Below are positions 6,942-17,389 of a stretch of DNA of 38,889 nt, one piece after another. The DNA comes from an uncultured Mycoplasmatota bacterium (GTDB lineage: Bacteria; Bacillota_I; Bacilli_A; RF39; UBA660). The stretch is taken from assembly GCA_946553095.1 (NCBI GenBank), contig CAMNRN010000004.1, positions 1-38,889 of the forward strand, written 5' to 3'. The translations under genes were made by a program, and so were the position numbers. Under the pieces are notes generated by a model. The model made no database searches. It was not told the DNA's origin and saw only the letters and a list, made by a program, of their open reading frames with translations. The stretch's first letter is position 1. The number at the start of each line of letters is the position of its first letter.

Positions 6942-6973
6942 AAATGTATACGCAAAGAAAAGGGGAAGTGCCT

Positions 6974-7567
6974 TTGGAACACTATTTTACAAATAACCCA
7001 TACTTAAAAAGTGAAATAAAAACCATTACCTATGAAAAAGAAAATTGTCGTTTGTCTTTTAAAAGTGATAATGGTGTTTTTTCTAAGGATAAAATTGATT
7101 ATGGCTCCTCATTTTTAATCGATACCTTTATAAAACATAATGATATCGAAATAAAGACGGGACTAGATGTCGGTTGTGGATATGGTTTAATAGGAATAGT
7201 CTTAAACAAAAAACTAAATATAAAGTTTGATATGATAGATGTCAATCGACGAGCGGTTCATTTGACTGAGATGAATATTAAAGAAAATAAGGCAGATTGC
7301 CGATCGTTTCAGAGTGATATATATAGTAATGTTGATAAAAAGTATGATTTAGTCATAACTAATCCGCCGATAAGAGCGGGGAAAAAAGTGTTAGAAGATA
7401 TATTAATAAATGCCCAAAATTATTTGAGTTCTGATGGAAGATTATGGTTTGTAATGCGCCGGGACCATGGTGTAAAATCTATGCAAGCAACCTTAGATTC
7501 GTATTATGAAACCGAAATAGTAGCAAAAAGTAAAGGTTTTTATGTCGTAAAATCGAAAATTCGTTGA
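6974..7567 (+). CDS. ybxB: YbxB/RsmC-like class I SAM-dependent methyltransferase
   Basis: 197 residues from TTG at 6974. The protein then begins LEHYFTNNPYLKSE, aligning with the EHYYSNNP start of B. subtilis YbxB. Motif I is LDVGCGYGLIGI, and the catalytic N6/N2-type motif is TNPPIRAGKK. RsmC-like enzymes modify 16S rRNA; YbxB itself is less well defined. The TTG start is chosen over the in-frame ATG at 6944 because AGGGGA (6961-6966) sits eight bases before it and because the promoter predicts transcription starting after 6944. The position immediately before rpoB is the same as in B. subtilis (rplL-ybxB-rpoB). The upstream rplJL genes are absent here; the retron and the spoIVA-hup block occupy that place. 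Confidence 0.9.
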   Translation: MEHYFTNNPYLKSEIKTITYEKENCRLSFKSDNGVFSKDKIDYGSSFLIDTFIKHNDIEIKTGLDVGCGYGLIGIVLNKKLNIKFDMIDVNRRAVHLTEMNIKENKADCRSFQSDIYSNVDKKYDLVITNPPIRAGKKVLEDILINAQNYLSSDGRLWFVMRRDHGVKSMQATLDSYYETEIVAKSKGFYVVKSKIR

Positions 7568-7592
7568 CAAACTAAAAACCTTGCGTTAGAAT
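7564..7592 (+). promoter_or_regulatory. Sigma-A promoter of rpoBC
   Basis: TTGACA (7564-7569), 17-bp spacer, TAGAAT (7587-7592). The -35 box contains the TGA stop of ybxB. It leaves an untranslated leader of about 60-65 nt before the GTG of rpoB. Confidence 0.8.
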
Positions 7593-7662
7593 TTTAACTT
7601 AGTGGCGTATTTATTTTTATAAATAAAAAAAGTCTTAAAAAAATTGTGTATGGGGTGATATC

Positions 7663-10600
7663 GTGGCTTATAAGAAGCAAAAATTTGGTGATTACCGAGA
7701 AAGAAGAAGTTTTTCTAAAACGACAAACACATTAGAATTAACAGATCTTTTGGAAATCCAAAAAAAGAGTTATCAAGAATTTCTAGACAAGGGAATAAAA
7801 GAAATCTTTGATGACTTATTTCCTGTGGAAAGTTTTACGGGAAATATTTCGTTAGAATTTGGGGATTATTATTTAGATGAACCTCGATATTCTATTAAAG
7901 AAGCAAAAGAAAGAATGGTAAATTATGCAGCACCATTAAAAGTTGAAGCGCGTCTTTTTATTCATGAGACAGGTGAAGTAAAAGAACAAACTATATTCCT
8001 AGGTGATATGCCGCTTATGACTGAGGCTGGAACATTTATCATCAACGGGGCAGAAAGAGTAATTGTCTCTCAATTAGTACGTAGTCCAAGCGTATATTTT
8101 AAGCGTGAAATTGATAAAAATGGTCGACGCATTGTAAGTGGAGAAATAATACCTAACAAAGGGACTTGGTTAGAGTATGAAACTGATGCTAGAGATGTAT
8201 TATATGTTAGAATTGACCGAACAAGAAAAGTAACAGTAACAACACTTTTAAGAGCCTTAGGTTTATCAAGTGATGACGACATTTTAAATCTATTTGGTGA
8301 AAATGAATACATCAAAAATACTTTAGAAAAGGATAGTACAAAGAATACTGATGAAGCTTTAATTGAAATTTATGAAAAATTACGTCCAGGAGAACCAGCT
8401 ACCTTAGATTCTGCTAAAAATCAATTAATCACTCGTTTCTTTGATCGTTTCCGTTATGATTTAGCACGTGTAGGTCGTTATAAATTTAACAAAAAGTTAA
8501 ATGTTTTAGACCGTCTTTTAGGCATGACTTTAAAAGAACCTATCGTGGATAATAAAACAACTGTTGTTGAAAGTGGCACTGTAATTACAAAAGAAATCCT
8601 AGAAAAAATCCGTCCGCTTTTTGAAAATGGATTAAACGTTAAAGATTCTTTAATTAATGAAGAGTTAGATGACTATAATAAAATTCAAACTGTTAAAGTA
8701 ATGGATCCATTAAATGAAAAAAATACTATTACTCTAATTGGAATAGATCCAAGTATTGATGTTAGAAGATTAACTATTCCTGATGTATATGCCTCTCTTT
8801 CTTACTATATTGGTCTTCACTCTAATATTGGTGGCGTTGATGAAATAGATAACTTAGGAAATAGACGAGTTCGTCAAGTTGGAGAACTAATTCAAAACCA
8901 ATTTAGAATTGGTATGTCTCGGATGGAAAGAGTTATTCGTGAAAGAATGACTACCCAAGAAATTGAAACAGTAACACCAAAAACTTTAATTAACATTCGT
9001 CCTGTTACTGCCTCATTAAAAGAATTCTTTGGATCTAGTCAATTATCAAAATTCATGGATCAAGTAAATCCAATCGCTGAGTTAACTGATAAAAGACGTT
9101 TGTCAAGTCTAGGGCCTGGCGGTTTGTCAAGAGACCGTGCTGGAATGGACGTTCGTGATGTTAACGCATCTCACTATGGACGTATTTGTCCAATTGAATC
9201 ACCAGAAGGACAAAACATAGGTCTTATTACATCTTTAGCAGGCTATGCTAAAGTAAATGAATATGGCTTTATAATGACTCCATATCGCCGTGTCGAAAAA
9301 GGTGTTGTAAGTGACGAAATTGTATACATGACCGCAGATGAAGAAAAAGACTACTATATATCTCAAGCCGCTATTGAACTTAAAGACAATCATATTGTAA
9401 ATGATGAAGTTGTAGTTCGTATAAATGGCGATACAGTTTATGTAAAAAAAGAGCAAGTTAACTTTGTAGACGTTGCACCAAGTCAAGTTGTTGCTATTAC
9501 TACTAGTTGTATTCCGTTCTTGGAATTCGACGATGCGCACAGAACTCTAATGGGAGCCAACATGCAACGTCAAGCTGTGCCTCTTTTAACTAGCGAAGCT
9601 CCTATAGTTGGAACTGGGGTAGAATATATTGCTGCTCGTGACTCTGGTTCAACAATTGTTTGTAAAGCTGATGGAGTTGTTGAATATGCTGACAGCTTAA
9701 AGATTATTGTTAAAGTTGCCAAAGGAAAAGACACTTATTATTTAGCAAATTTCGAACGATCAAATGCCTCAACTTGTGTAAATCATCACCCTTTAGTTCA
9801 AGTTGGCGATGAAGTTCATCGTGGCCAAGTAATTGCCGATGGACCATCAACTGATCAAGGAGAACTAGCACTTGGAAAAAATATGACAGTTGCATTTATG
9901 ACATTTGATGGATATAACTATGAAGATGCAGTTATTTTAAATGAAAGATTAGTAAAAGATGATGTTTATACATCTCTACATATAGCGCATTATGATATCG
10001 ATTGCCGTGATACAAAATTAGGACCAGAAGAAATAACACGAGATATCCCTAATGTTGGAGAAGATGCTCGTAAAAACCTAGATGCTGATGGAATTATTCG
10101 TATTGGTACAGAAGTAAAAGAAGGAGACATCCTAGTTGGTAAAGTTACGCCAAAAGGAGTTCAAGAATTAACTAGTGAAGAAAAATTATTACATGCCATC
10201 TTTGGAGAAAAAACTCGTGAAGTTCGCGATACTTCATTGAGAGTAGAACATGGAGCAGGTGGATTTGTTCACGATGTTAAAGTATATACTAAAGAAAATT
10301 CTGATGAACTTCCAGCTGGTGTATCTAAAGTAATCAGAGTATACATCATTCAAAAACGTAAAATTCAAGTTGGAGACAAAATGTCTGGACGTCATGGAAA
10401 CAAAGGTGTTATATCTTTAATATTACCAGAAGAAGATATGCCATATTTACCAGACGGAAGACCAGTTGATATCATGTTAAATCCTCTAGGTGTGCCATCA
10501 CGTATGAACATTGGTCAAATATTAGAATTACATTTAGGTATGGCTGGGAAAAAATTAGGCGTTCATTACGCTACTCCAGTTTTTGATAGTGCGACTTGGG

Positions 10601-11262
10601 AAGATATTTCTGAAGAAATGAAAAGTGCAGGAATGTCTGAAGACGGAAAAGTTGAATTAATTGATGGGCGAACTGGTGAGGCGTTTGATAACCGTGTCAA
10701 TGTTGGTGTTATGTATATGGTAAAACTACACCACATGGTAGATGACAAACTTCATGCTCGAGCAACTGGACCATATTCCCTAGTTACACAACAACCACTT
10801 GGTGGAAAAGCACAATTTGGTGGCCAAAGATTTGGAGAAATGGAAGTTTGGGCTTTATATGCCTATGGAGCAAGCCATGTTTTACAAGAAATCTTAACAG
10901 TTAAGGCAGATGACATTGTCGGACGTGTTAAAGTTTATGAATCTCTTGTTAAAGGAAAAGTAATAAATCAAGCTGGTGTTCCAGAATCATTCCGAGTTTT
11001 AGTAAAAGAATTCCAAGCACTAGGACTAGATGTTCAAGTTATTAATAATGAAGATGAAGTAGTAGAATTTAAAGACATTGAAGAGGAAGAAGACGATAAT
11101 GAAGCCTTCCGAATCGACGAAATAGAAGTTTCAACTCCTCTTGAAGAAGTTCCAGATCCAGTTGAAGAAGAATCATTTGACGAAGAAGAGGACGAAATTA
11201 CAGATTTAGATGATTTAGAATTTCCAGACATCATAACTGATGATATGGAAGATGGGGAGTAG
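7663..11262 (+). CDS. rpoB: DNA-directed RNA polymerase subunit beta
   Basis: 1199 residues, full length, GTG start with GGGGTG five bases upstream. The rifampicin-cluster region ([15 protein letters not shown], then [20 protein letters not shown]) is intact. It has Lys463 and Asp476 where E. coli has Gln513 and His526, both positions where changes cause rifampicin resistance. The [12 protein letters not shown] and [21 protein letters not shown]-type active-site and clamp stretches are present. The last about 60 residues form a strongly acidic Glu/Asp tail. rpoC follows after an 8-nt gap, so the two are translated together. Its promoter overlaps the ybxB stop. Confidence 0.99.
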   Translation: MAYKKQKFGDYRERRSFSKTTNTLELTDLLEIQKKSYQEFLDKGIKEIFDDLFPVESFTGNISLEFGDYYLDEPRYSIKEAKERMVNYAAPLKVEARLFIHETGEVKEQTIFLGDMPLMTEAGTFIINGAERVIVSQLVRSPSVYFKREIDKNGRRIVSGEIIPNKGTWLEYETDARDVLYVRIDRTRKVTVTTLLRALGLSSDDDILNLFGENEYIKNTLEKDSTKNTDEALIEIYEKLRPGEPATLDSAKNQLITRFFDRFRYDLARVGRYKFNKKLNVLDRLLGMTLKEPIVDNKTTVVESGTVITKEILEKIRPLFENGLNVKDSLINEELDDYNKIQTVKVMDPLNEKNTITLIGIDPSIDVRRLTIPDVYASLSYYIGLHSNIGGVDEIDNLGNRRVRQVGELIQNQFRIGMSRMERVIRERMTTQEIETVTPKTLINIRPVTASLKEFFGSSQLSKFMDQVNPIAELTDKRRLSSLGPGGLSRDRAGMDVRDVNASHYGRICPIESPEGQNIGLITSLAGYAKVNEYGFIMTPYRRVEKGVVSDEIVYMTADEEKDYYISQAAIELKDNHIVNDEVVVRINGDTVYVKKEQVNFVDVAPSQVVAITTSCIPFLEFDDAHRTLMGANMQRQAVPLLTSEAPIVGTGVEYIAARDSGSTIVCKADGVVEYADSLKIIVKVAKGKDTYYLANFERSNASTCVNHHPLVQVGDEVHRGQVIADGPSTDQGELALGKNMTVAFMTFDGYNYEDAVILNERLVKDDVYTSLHIAHYDIDCRDTKLGPEEITRDIPNVGEDARKNLDADGIIRIGTEVKEGDILVGKVTPKGVQELTSEEKLLHAIFGEKTREVRDTSLRVEHGAGGFVHDVKVYTKENSDELPAGVSKVIRVYIIQKRKIQVGDKMSGRHGNKGVISLILPEEDMPYLPDGRPVDIMLNPLGVPSRMNIGQILELHLGMAGKKLGVHYATPVFDSATWEDISEEMKSAGMSEDGKVELIDGRTGEAFDNRVNVGVMYMVKLHHMVDDKLHARATGPYSLVTQQPLGGKAQFGGQRFGEMEVWALYAYGASHVLQEILTVKADDIVGRVKVYESLVKGKVINQAGVPESFRVLVKEFQALGLDVQVINNEDEVVEFKDIEEEEDDNEAFRIDEIEVSTPLEEVPDPVEEESFDEEEDEITDLDDLEFPDIITDDMEDGE

Positions 11263-11270
11263 GTGAAAAA

Positions 11271-14200
11271 ATGATAGATGTTAGTAAATTTAAAGGAATT
11301 AAAGTAAGTATTGCATCCCCAGAAAAGATTCGTAGTTGGTCTTATGGTGAAATAAAAAAACCAGAAACAATCAATTATCGAACTTTAAAACCAGAAAGAG
11401 ATGGGCTATTTTGTGAAAAAATCTTTGGACCAACTAAAGACTTTGAATGTTCATGTGGAAAATACAAAAGATTAAGATATAAAAACATTGTCTGTGACAG
11501 ATGTGGCGTTGAAGTAACACGCTCTAAAGTAAGACGAGAAAGAATGGGGCACATTGAACTTGCGGCACCATGTTCTCATATTTGGTTCTTCAAGGGAGTT
11601 CCTTCTAAAATGGGACTTATCCTTGATATGTCACCAAGAGATTTAGAAGAAGTATTATACTTTGTAAGTTATGTTGTAATCGATCCAGGAACAGCTCCTT
11701 TAGAACGCAAGCAAACACTTTCTGATAAAGAATATCGAGCTTACTATGAAAAATATGGCAATGCTTTTAAAGTAGGTATGGGAGCTGAAGCCATCAAGGA
11801 ATTATTGAGTTTAGTTGATTTAAATAAAGAAATTGAAGAATTAAGATTAGAACTTGAAAATACAACTGGTCAAAAAAGAATTCGTTTAGTAAAAAGACTA
11901 GATTGCCTTGTAGCTTTTCAAGAATCAGGTAATAAACCAGAATGGATGGTCCTTGATGTCCTTCCTGTTATTCCTCCAGAATTGCGTCCAATGATTCAAC
12001 TAGATGGAGGTCGTTTTGCAACAAGTGATTTGAACGATTTATATCGTCGTATTATTAATCGAAATAATCGTTTGAAAAAATTACTTGAACTTGGAGCTCC
12101 AACTATCATTGTTCAAAATGAAAAACGTATGCTTCAAGAAGCGGTTGATTCACTACTTGATAATGGTCGACGCGGTAGAAGTATTACAGCTGCAAGCAAT
12201 CGACCTTTAAAGAGTTTATCTAGTATGTTAAAAGGAAAACAAGGAAGATTCCGTCAAAACTTATTAGGTAAAAGAGTAGACTACTCTGGTCGTAGTGTTA
12301 TTGTTGTTGGACCAAATCTTAAGATGTACCAATGTGGGCTTCCTAAAGAAATGGCGATAGAATTATTTAAGCCTCATGTAATAAATGGCATAGTTGAACG
12401 TGGCTTAGCCCACAACATTAAAGGTGCTAAAAAATTAATTGAAACTCGTGATGAATCAGTCTGGGACATTGTTGAAGATGTCATTACTGAATATCCAGTT
12501 TTATTAAACAGAGCTCCGACTCTTCACCGATTAGGAATTCAAGCATTTGAACCTGTCTTAGTAGGTGGAAAGGCTATTCGTTTACACCCATTAGTGTGTA
12601 CAGCCTTCAACGCGGACTTTGATGGTGACCAAATGGCAGTCCATGTACCATTATCAGAAGAAGCTAAAGCTGAAGCACGAATTCTTATGTTAGGTGCTAA
12701 TAATATCCTAAACCCTAAAGATGGAAAACCTATCGTTACCCCAAGTCAAGATATGGTTTTAGGAAACTGTTACTTAACAATTGAAAAAGCTGGGCTTCCA
12801 AATGAGGGACATGTTTATAAAGATCCAAATGAAGCTTTAATGGCTTATGAAAGAAGAGAAATTACTCTTCATACTAGAATTGTTCTTCCAGCCTCATCAT
12901 TTAAATACAAATTATTTACTGATGAACAAAAAGATAAGTACTTAGTTACTACGGTTGGAAAAATCAAATTTAATGAAATTTTACCAGATTCATTCCCATA
13001 TGTTAACGAAGGATCAAAAGCTAATATTGAAGGAATAACTCCGAGTAAATATTTCTTAGAAAGTGGCACAAATATCCCTGAGGCTGTTGCTAAAATGGAA
13101 TTAGTTTCTCCTTTTGTTAAAAAGACTTTAGGTCAATTAATTGCCCAAGTATTTAAAAGATACAAGACGACAGAAACTTCCATCATGCTAGACCGTTTAA
13201 AAGATTTAGGTTTCAAATATTCTACTTTAGCAGGTATTACTGTTTCCATATCAGATGTTGTAAAAAGTAGTCAAAAAGGCGATATTATTGCTACTGCTAA
13301 AGAAAAAGTTGATAAGATAAATAAACAATATCAACGTGGTTTAATAACTGAAAATGAAAGATATGAAAATGTAATTGAAGTATGGAATAAAGCCACTGAT
13401 GCAGTTAAAGATGAATTAAATGCTCAAAGTGCTAATAATTATGATAATCCAATCTTTATGATGATGAACTCTGGAGCACGTGGATCAATCTCAAACTTCG
13501 CTCAACTTGCTGGTATGCGTGGTCTTATGGCTAAACCGGATGGATCAACAGTAGAAATCCCAATTACATCATCATTCATGGAAGGTCTAACCGTATCTGA
13601 ATTCTTCTTATCTACACATGGTTGTCGAAAAGGAGATGCGGATACCGCTTTACGTACCGCTGACTCAGGATACTTGACTAGACGACTAGTAGATGTTGCC
13701 CAAGATATAATTGTTAAAGATTATGACTGTGGATCAATTCAAGGCTTAGTGGTATATGATTTATTAAATGATAAAGATAACTCGGTTATTGAGCCATTGA
13801 CTGAAAGAATACTAGGTCGATTTGCTTCTAAAAAGATTGTTAATCCAACTACTAAAGAAGTAATTCTTGAAGCTGGGGAAATGATAACTGAAAATGTCGT
13901 AGCTAAAGTTGAAAAAGCGGGAATTAAGAAAGTTGAAATAAGAAGTGTTTTAACATGTAAAGCCAACAATGGTGTTTGTCAAAAGTGTTATGGTCGAAAC
14001 CTAGCGACCGGAAATTTGGTTGAAAAAGGTGAAGCCGTTGGTATCATGGCCGCTCAATCAATTGGTGAACCTGGTACTCAGCTTACAATGCGTACCTTCC
14101 ATACCGGAGGAGTTGCAAGTGGTGATGACATTACACAAGGGTTACCAAGAGTTGAAGAGTTATTTGAAGCTCGTATTCCTAAAGGAAAAGCGACAATTGC

Positions 14201-14945
14201 TGAAATATCTGGAAAAGTAATTGGTATTGAAGAACAAAATGGCAAACATAATATTACGATTGAAAATGAAGCTGGATGCCGTGAACACGTTACTAATTAC
14301 AACATGAAAGTAAGAGTAGAAATAAATGACACAGTTGAAGCTGGAGACAAGTTAACAGAAGGTGTTATTTCACCAAAAGAATTATTAGCTGTAACCGATC
14401 CGCTTACTGCTCAAGAGTACATTTTAAAAGAAGTACAAAAAGTATATAAACTTCAAGGTGTTGATATTTCGGATAAGCATATCGAAATTATTGTTAAGCG
14501 TATGATTAACAAAGTTAGAATAATTGACGGCGGAGACACAGAATTCGTTGAAGGTCTAACAGTATCTCTAAGAGAATTTACAGAAGGAAATAAACCAGTA
14601 ATTCTTGCTGGAAAAGTCCCTGCTAAAGGAAATCCAATCATGCTTGGAATTACTAAGAGTTCTCTTGAAACAGATTCATTCTTATCCGCAGCATCATTCC
14701 AAGAAACAACTAGAGTATTAACAGATGCTGCTATTCGTGGAAAAGTAGATAATCTTCACGGACTTAAAGAAAATGTAATCATCGGAAAACTTATCCCAGC
14801 AGGAACAGGATATAAACAATATAGTGATATCAAACTAGAACTTGAAAAAGATTTACTGGATGATGATGCCAGTGAAGTACTTGAAGAAAAGTTAATGTCT
14901 GATGATGACATCATTACGACATCCGATATTATAGAATCAAATTAA
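11271..14945 (+). CDS. rpoC: DNA-directed RNA polymerase subunit beta-prime
   Basis: 1224 residues, full length. The N-terminal zinc site uses Cys60, Cys62, Cys75 and Cys78. The catalytic magnesium loop is NADFDGD (residues 447-453) with Asp449, 451 and 453. The trigger-loop region includes [20 protein letters not shown], and a second zinc cluster lies in [16 protein letters not shown]. Together with rpoB it forms the polymerase core. The ribosome site GGAG/GGTG lies within the end of rpoB and the 8-nt gap. The C-terminus ends in an acidic, Asp-rich tail, mirroring RpoB. A terminator starts at the stop codon. No substitution stands out in the catalytic residues. Confidence 0.99.
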   Translation: MIDVSKFKGIKVSIASPEKIRSWSYGEIKKPETINYRTLKPERDGLFCEKIFGPTKDFECSCGKYKRLRYKNIVCDRCGVEVTRSKVRRERMGHIELAAPCSHIWFFKGVPSKMGLILDMSPRDLEEVLYFVSYVVIDPGTAPLERKQTLSDKEYRAYYEKYGNAFKVGMGAEAIKELLSLVDLNKEIEELRLELENTTGQKRIRLVKRLDCLVAFQESGNKPEWMVLDVLPVIPPELRPMIQLDGGRFATSDLNDLYRRIINRNNRLKKLLELGAPTIIVQNEKRMLQEAVDSLLDNGRRGRSITAASNRPLKSLSSMLKGKQGRFRQNLLGKRVDYSGRSVIVVGPNLKMYQCGLPKEMAIELFKPHVINGIVERGLAHNIKGAKKLIETRDESVWDIVEDVITEYPVLLNRAPTLHRLGIQAFEPVLVGGKAIRLHPLVCTAFNADFDGDQMAVHVPLSEEAKAEARILMLGANNILNPKDGKPIVTPSQDMVLGNCYLTIEKAGLPNEGHVYKDPNEALMAYERREITLHTRIVLPASSFKYKLFTDEQKDKYLVTTVGKIKFNEILPDSFPYVNEGSKANIEGITPSKYFLESGTNIPEAVAKMELVSPFVKKTLGQLIAQVFKRYKTTETSIMLDRLKDLGFKYSTLAGITVSISDVVKSSQKGDIIATAKEKVDKINKQYQRGLITENERYENVIEVWNKATDAVKDELNAQSANNYDNPIFMMMNSGARGSISNFAQLAGMRGLMAKPDGSTVEIPITSSFMEGLTVSEFFLSTHGCRKGDADTALRTADSGYLTRRLVDVAQDIIVKDYDCGSIQGLVVYDLLNDKDNSVIEPLTERILGRFASKKIVNPTTKEVILEAGEMITENVVAKVEKAGIKKVEIRSVLTCKANNGVCQKCYGRNLATGNLVEKGEAVGIMAAQSIGEPGTQLTMRTFHTGGVASGDDITQGLPRVEELFEARIPKGKATIAEISGKVIGIEEQNGKHNITIENEAGCREHVTNYNMKVRVEINDTVEAGDKLTEGVISPKELLAVTDPLTAQEYILKEVQKVYKLQGVDISDKHIEIIVKRMINKVRIIDGGDTEFVEGLTVSLREFTEGNKPVILAGKVPAKGNPIMLGITKSSLETDSFLSAASFQETTRVLTDAAIRGKVDNLHGLKENVIIGKLIPAGTGYKQYSDIKLELEKDLLDDDASEVLEEKLMSDDDIITTSDIIESN

Positions 14946-14970
14946 ATCAAGGTTAAAGCCTTGATTTTTT
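14945..14970 (+). terminator. Rho-independent terminator of rpoBC
   Basis: AATCAAGG (14945-14952) pairs with CCTTGATT (14959-14966) around a 6-nt loop, T run to 14970. The stem begins at the last base of the rpoC stop codon. Confidence 0.9.
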
Positions 14971-15014
14971 CTAATCTTTTATGATAGAATAAAGAGCGAT
15001 TTAGGGGAGTGCTT

Positions 15015-15791
15015 ATGAAAATACGAGAAACCAATGACAAAGTCTTTGCTTTTTCTAATGAGAATTTAACTAGTTTTGAAAAGTTATATCATTTTGATAA
15101 TGCTGATGTTTTAAGTGTCTTAGGAAGCGGTGATCAATACTTCGCAGCCAAGCTTTTTGGTGCGAGAAATGTAGATTTATTTGATAATAATCCTGCTACT
15201 TATTTTCACTTTATTATCAAATTCACAGCTATCCAAATATTACCTTACGAAGACTTTTATTTCCTATTTATAAAAAATCGTTTAAATGATGCATTTCGAT
15301 TAAAAAAAATATTACCATATCTACCTAAAGACGTCGCCAGTAACTTATTAGAATTTCTAAAATCGCATAAAAGGATTAGTGATTCATTAATGTATAGTGC
15401 TATTTCTGATCATGTACTAAATTATCAAACAGGGCGGATAATTCCTTATTTTGATCCAGAAAATTATAGAAAATTGCAAAAAATATTACAAAATTCACCA
15501 ATTCCTCGCATAATAATAGGTGACTTTTGGCAATTACCCAACCAGATTCCTACTGATTATGACATCCTTTTAGCCTCGAATATATTCACCTGGAGAAGTT
15601 GCTCCTTAAAAGAATATCAAGAGTTTTTAAGAAAGTTTAATATTCCAGAGATAGAAGCACTTTATAGTTGGAATAAAAATAGTGTAGAGCAAATGTTAGA
15701 AGAAAAAAGCGATTTTATTCTTGACCAAGTTGAAAGTGTATCATTAGAAAAAGAAGACCCCCACGACTATATTCTATCTTTAAGAAAATAG
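15015..15791 (+). CDS. Possible SAM-dependent (BtaA/DUF3419-like) transferase
   Basis: 258 residues from the ATG at 15015, five bases after AGGGGAG; a GTG at 15009 overlaps that site and is rejected. Residues about 32-55 (DVLSVLGSGDQYFAAKLFGA, then VDLFDNNP) have the shape of a Rossmann SAM-binding motif I with an acidic end of strand 2. The layout reminds me of the DUF3419/BtaA group, enzymes that transfer the aminocarboxypropyl part of SAM. Further on, DYDILLASNIF could be the post-motif strand. I cannot confirm a substrate. It is the first gene after the rpoBC terminator and is followed 15 nt later by the pseudouridine synthase gene. Confidence 0.7.
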   Translation: MKIRETNDKVFAFSNENLTSFEKLYHFDNADVLSVLGSGDQYFAAKLFGARNVDLFDNNPATYFHFIIKFTAIQILPYEDFYFLFIKNRLNDAFRLKKILPYLPKDVASNLLEFLKSHKRISDSLMYSAISDHVLNYQTGRIIPYFDPENYRKLQKILQNSPIPRIIIGDFWQLPNQIPTDYDILLASNIFTWRSCSLKEYQEFLRKFNIPEIEALYSWNKNSVEQMLEEKSDFILDQVESVSLEKEDPHDYILSLRK

Positions 15792-15792
15792 T

Positions 15793-15800
15793 GATATAAT
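15793..15800 (+). promoter_or_regulatory. Extended -10 element directly before the RluA-family gene
   Basis: TG (15792-15793), A, TATAAT (15795-15800). The expected start is at or next to the ATG at 15807, implying a leaderless message. No good -35 box was found. Confidence 0.45.
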
Positions 15801-15806
15801 AAGGCT

Positions 15807-16457
15807 ATGAAAAAGTTAAATATAATATATGAAGATAAAGAATTACTGGTAATAAGTAAGCCAAGTGGTATTCTTACAATTGCCAGTGCCAAAGAGAAAA
15901 CTAGAACAATTTATCATGAAGCAAGAGAATATATCAAAAAACAGAATCCCCACAATAAAATATATATAGTTCATCGTCTTGATAAAGATACATCAGGAGT
16001 TATTTTATTTGCTAAAAATGAAAAACTGAAAGAAAAATTCCAAGAAAATTGGTCTAATATAGCAATTGAAAGGACCTACATTGCCATTGTTGAAAAAACG
16101 TCAAGCAAGAAAAAAGATCGCTTGATAAACTATTTACAAGAATCTAGTACTCATCAAGTGTATGTTACTAAAGATCAAAAAAATGGCAAATTAGCCATAA
16201 CGAACTATGAAGTCCTAAAAACTAATGGAAAAATGAGTCTTTTAAAGATTAACATTGAAACTGGTCGTAAAAATCAAATTCGTTCTCAGTTACAATACAT
16301 CGGAAACCCAATTATAGGTGATAAAAAGTATCAAGCTAAAACTAACCCGATAAAAAGGCTGGGACTACATGCCCATGTTCTTAAAATAATTCATCCCATC
16401 ACAGCTAAAGAAATGACCTTTGAAGCTCCGATTCCTAAAAGTTTTAATATTATATAA
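15807..16457 (+). CDS. RluA-family RNA pseudouridine synthase
   Basis: 216 residues. It contains the family signature HRLDKDTSG (residues 56-64) with catalytic Asp59, and the flanking LLVISKPSG and later IETGRKNQIRSQL and GDKKY motifs in the usual order. These enzymes convert specific uridines of rRNA or tRNA to pseudouridine. At 216 residues there is no N-terminal S4 domain, so it resembles the short RluA/RluE-like forms; the modified site cannot be told. Initiation is odd: no proper Shine-Dalgarno is seen, only AAGG two bases before the ATG, and an extended -10 element lies six bases upstream. It is followed closely by the radical SAM gene. Confidence 0.92.
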   Translation: MKKLNIIYEDKELLVISKPSGILTIASAKEKTRTIYHEAREYIKKQNPHNKIYIVHRLDKDTSGVILFAKNEKLKEKFQENWSNIAIERTYIAIVEKTSSKKKDRLINYLQESSTHQVYVTKDQKNGKLAITNYEVLKTNGKMSLLKINIETGRKNQIRSQLQYIGNPIIGDKKYQAKTNPIKRLGLHAHVLKIIHPITAKEMTFEAPIPKSFNII

Positions 16458-16465
16458 GGAGAACT

Positions 16466-17266
16466 ATGTATAAAAAAGTATATGTTGAAATAACCAATGT
16501 TTGTAATCTTTCGTGTCCTTTTTGCATTGGCAATCAAAGGAAGCCGGAGTCAATAAGTCTTGCTAATTTTAAAATTATATTGCAGAAATTAAAAGGGCAT
16601 ACAAAGTATTTATATTTACATGTTTTAGGAGAGCCTCTTCTTCATCCTGATATTGAAAAGATAATCGAATTAGCTAAAGAAGACTTTTTCATCAATATTA
16701 CTACTAATGGTTATTTTATAAAGAAAATAAAAAACAACTTAAATATCCGTCAAATAAATATATCATTACATAGTTACACCAAAAATTCTCATAAAACTAT
16801 AGAAGAATATTTAGAAGATATTTATATATCGATTGAACAATTAAAAAGATCCACTTATATATCTTTAAGACTTTGGGTAGATAGTGAATATAAAGATGAA
16901 ATAATAAGCTTTTTAGAAGAAAAATATCATCAAAAAATAACTGGAAAGCAAAAATTAAGTGAAAATATATATATTGACTTTGAACATACCTTTATTTGGC
17001 CATCCCTAGATAATCCGATACTTAGCCGAAAAGGAACGTGCTACGCTCTAAAAGATCACATCGCCATACTAGTTGATGGGCGAATTACGCCTTGTTGTCT
17101 TGATTCATTAGGCACCATAGAATTAGGAAACATTTATACTGACGATTTAGAAACTATAAAAAAAAGCCCTCGATATCAAAATATGCTTCAAGGTTTTCAA
17201 AATAATCAAAAGTTAGAACCATTATGTCAAAGATGTAATTTTATAAATAAAAAATATCCTCATTAG
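16466..17266 (+). CDS. Radical SAM protein with SPASM-like C-terminus
   Basis: 266 residues. The 4Fe-4S/SAM motif is CNLSCPFC (Cys13, Cys17, Cys20), at the very N-terminus after YVEITN. A GEPLLHPD segment follows. The C-terminal part has CYAL, then GRITPCCLDSLG with GNIY, then LCQRCNF, the Cys arrangement of an auxiliary SPASM/twitch cluster. SPASM proteins usually modify peptides or proteins. No precursor peptide gene is visible beside it; the neighbours are a pseudouridine synthase and a dNTPase, so the substrate is open. AAGGAG precedes the ATG at standard spacing. Confidence 0.88.
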   Translation: MYKKVYVEITNVCNLSCPFCIGNQRKPESISLANFKIILQKLKGHTKYLYLHVLGEPLLHPDIEKIIELAKEDFFINITTNGYFIKKIKNNLNIRQINISLHSYTKNSHKTIEEYLEDIYISIEQLKRSTYISLRLWVDSEYKDEIISFLEEKYHQKITGKQKLSENIYIDFEHTFIWPSLDNPILSRKGTCYALKDHIAILVDGRITPCCLDSLGTIELGNIYTDDLETIKKSPRYQNMLQGFQNNQKLEPLCQRCNFINKKYPH

Positions 17267-17389
17267 TAAACTATTTAATTAGACATAATAGAATTAACCT
17301 GTTATTATTATAGTATGGAAGTAATTGTATTTCCTAAAGAAAGGATAAATATATATTATCTTTTTAGAAATTATATATTTAGGTGCAGT

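Noticed and set aside
6974-7567. ybxB as the retron effector
   Set aside because: It is a conserved housekeeping methyltransferase found at this place upstream of rpoB in Bacillus, and it has its own promoter after the RT gene.
7597-7640. Attenuator in the rpoB leader
   Set aside because: The A/T-rich palindrome there is followed by A rather than T on the transcribed strand, so it does not look like a terminator.
9235-9540. Minus-strand 101-codon frame inside rpoB
   Set aside because: It lies wholly within a conserved gene in the opposite frame, with Ile/Phe/Tyr-rich noise and no ribosome site. The other long antisense frames in rpoB, rpoC and the HU gene are of the same kind.
17315-17389. 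N-terminal extension of the dGTPase-like protein
   Set aside because: No ribosome site, a TATAGT box directly before the ATG, and a composition unlike the family.
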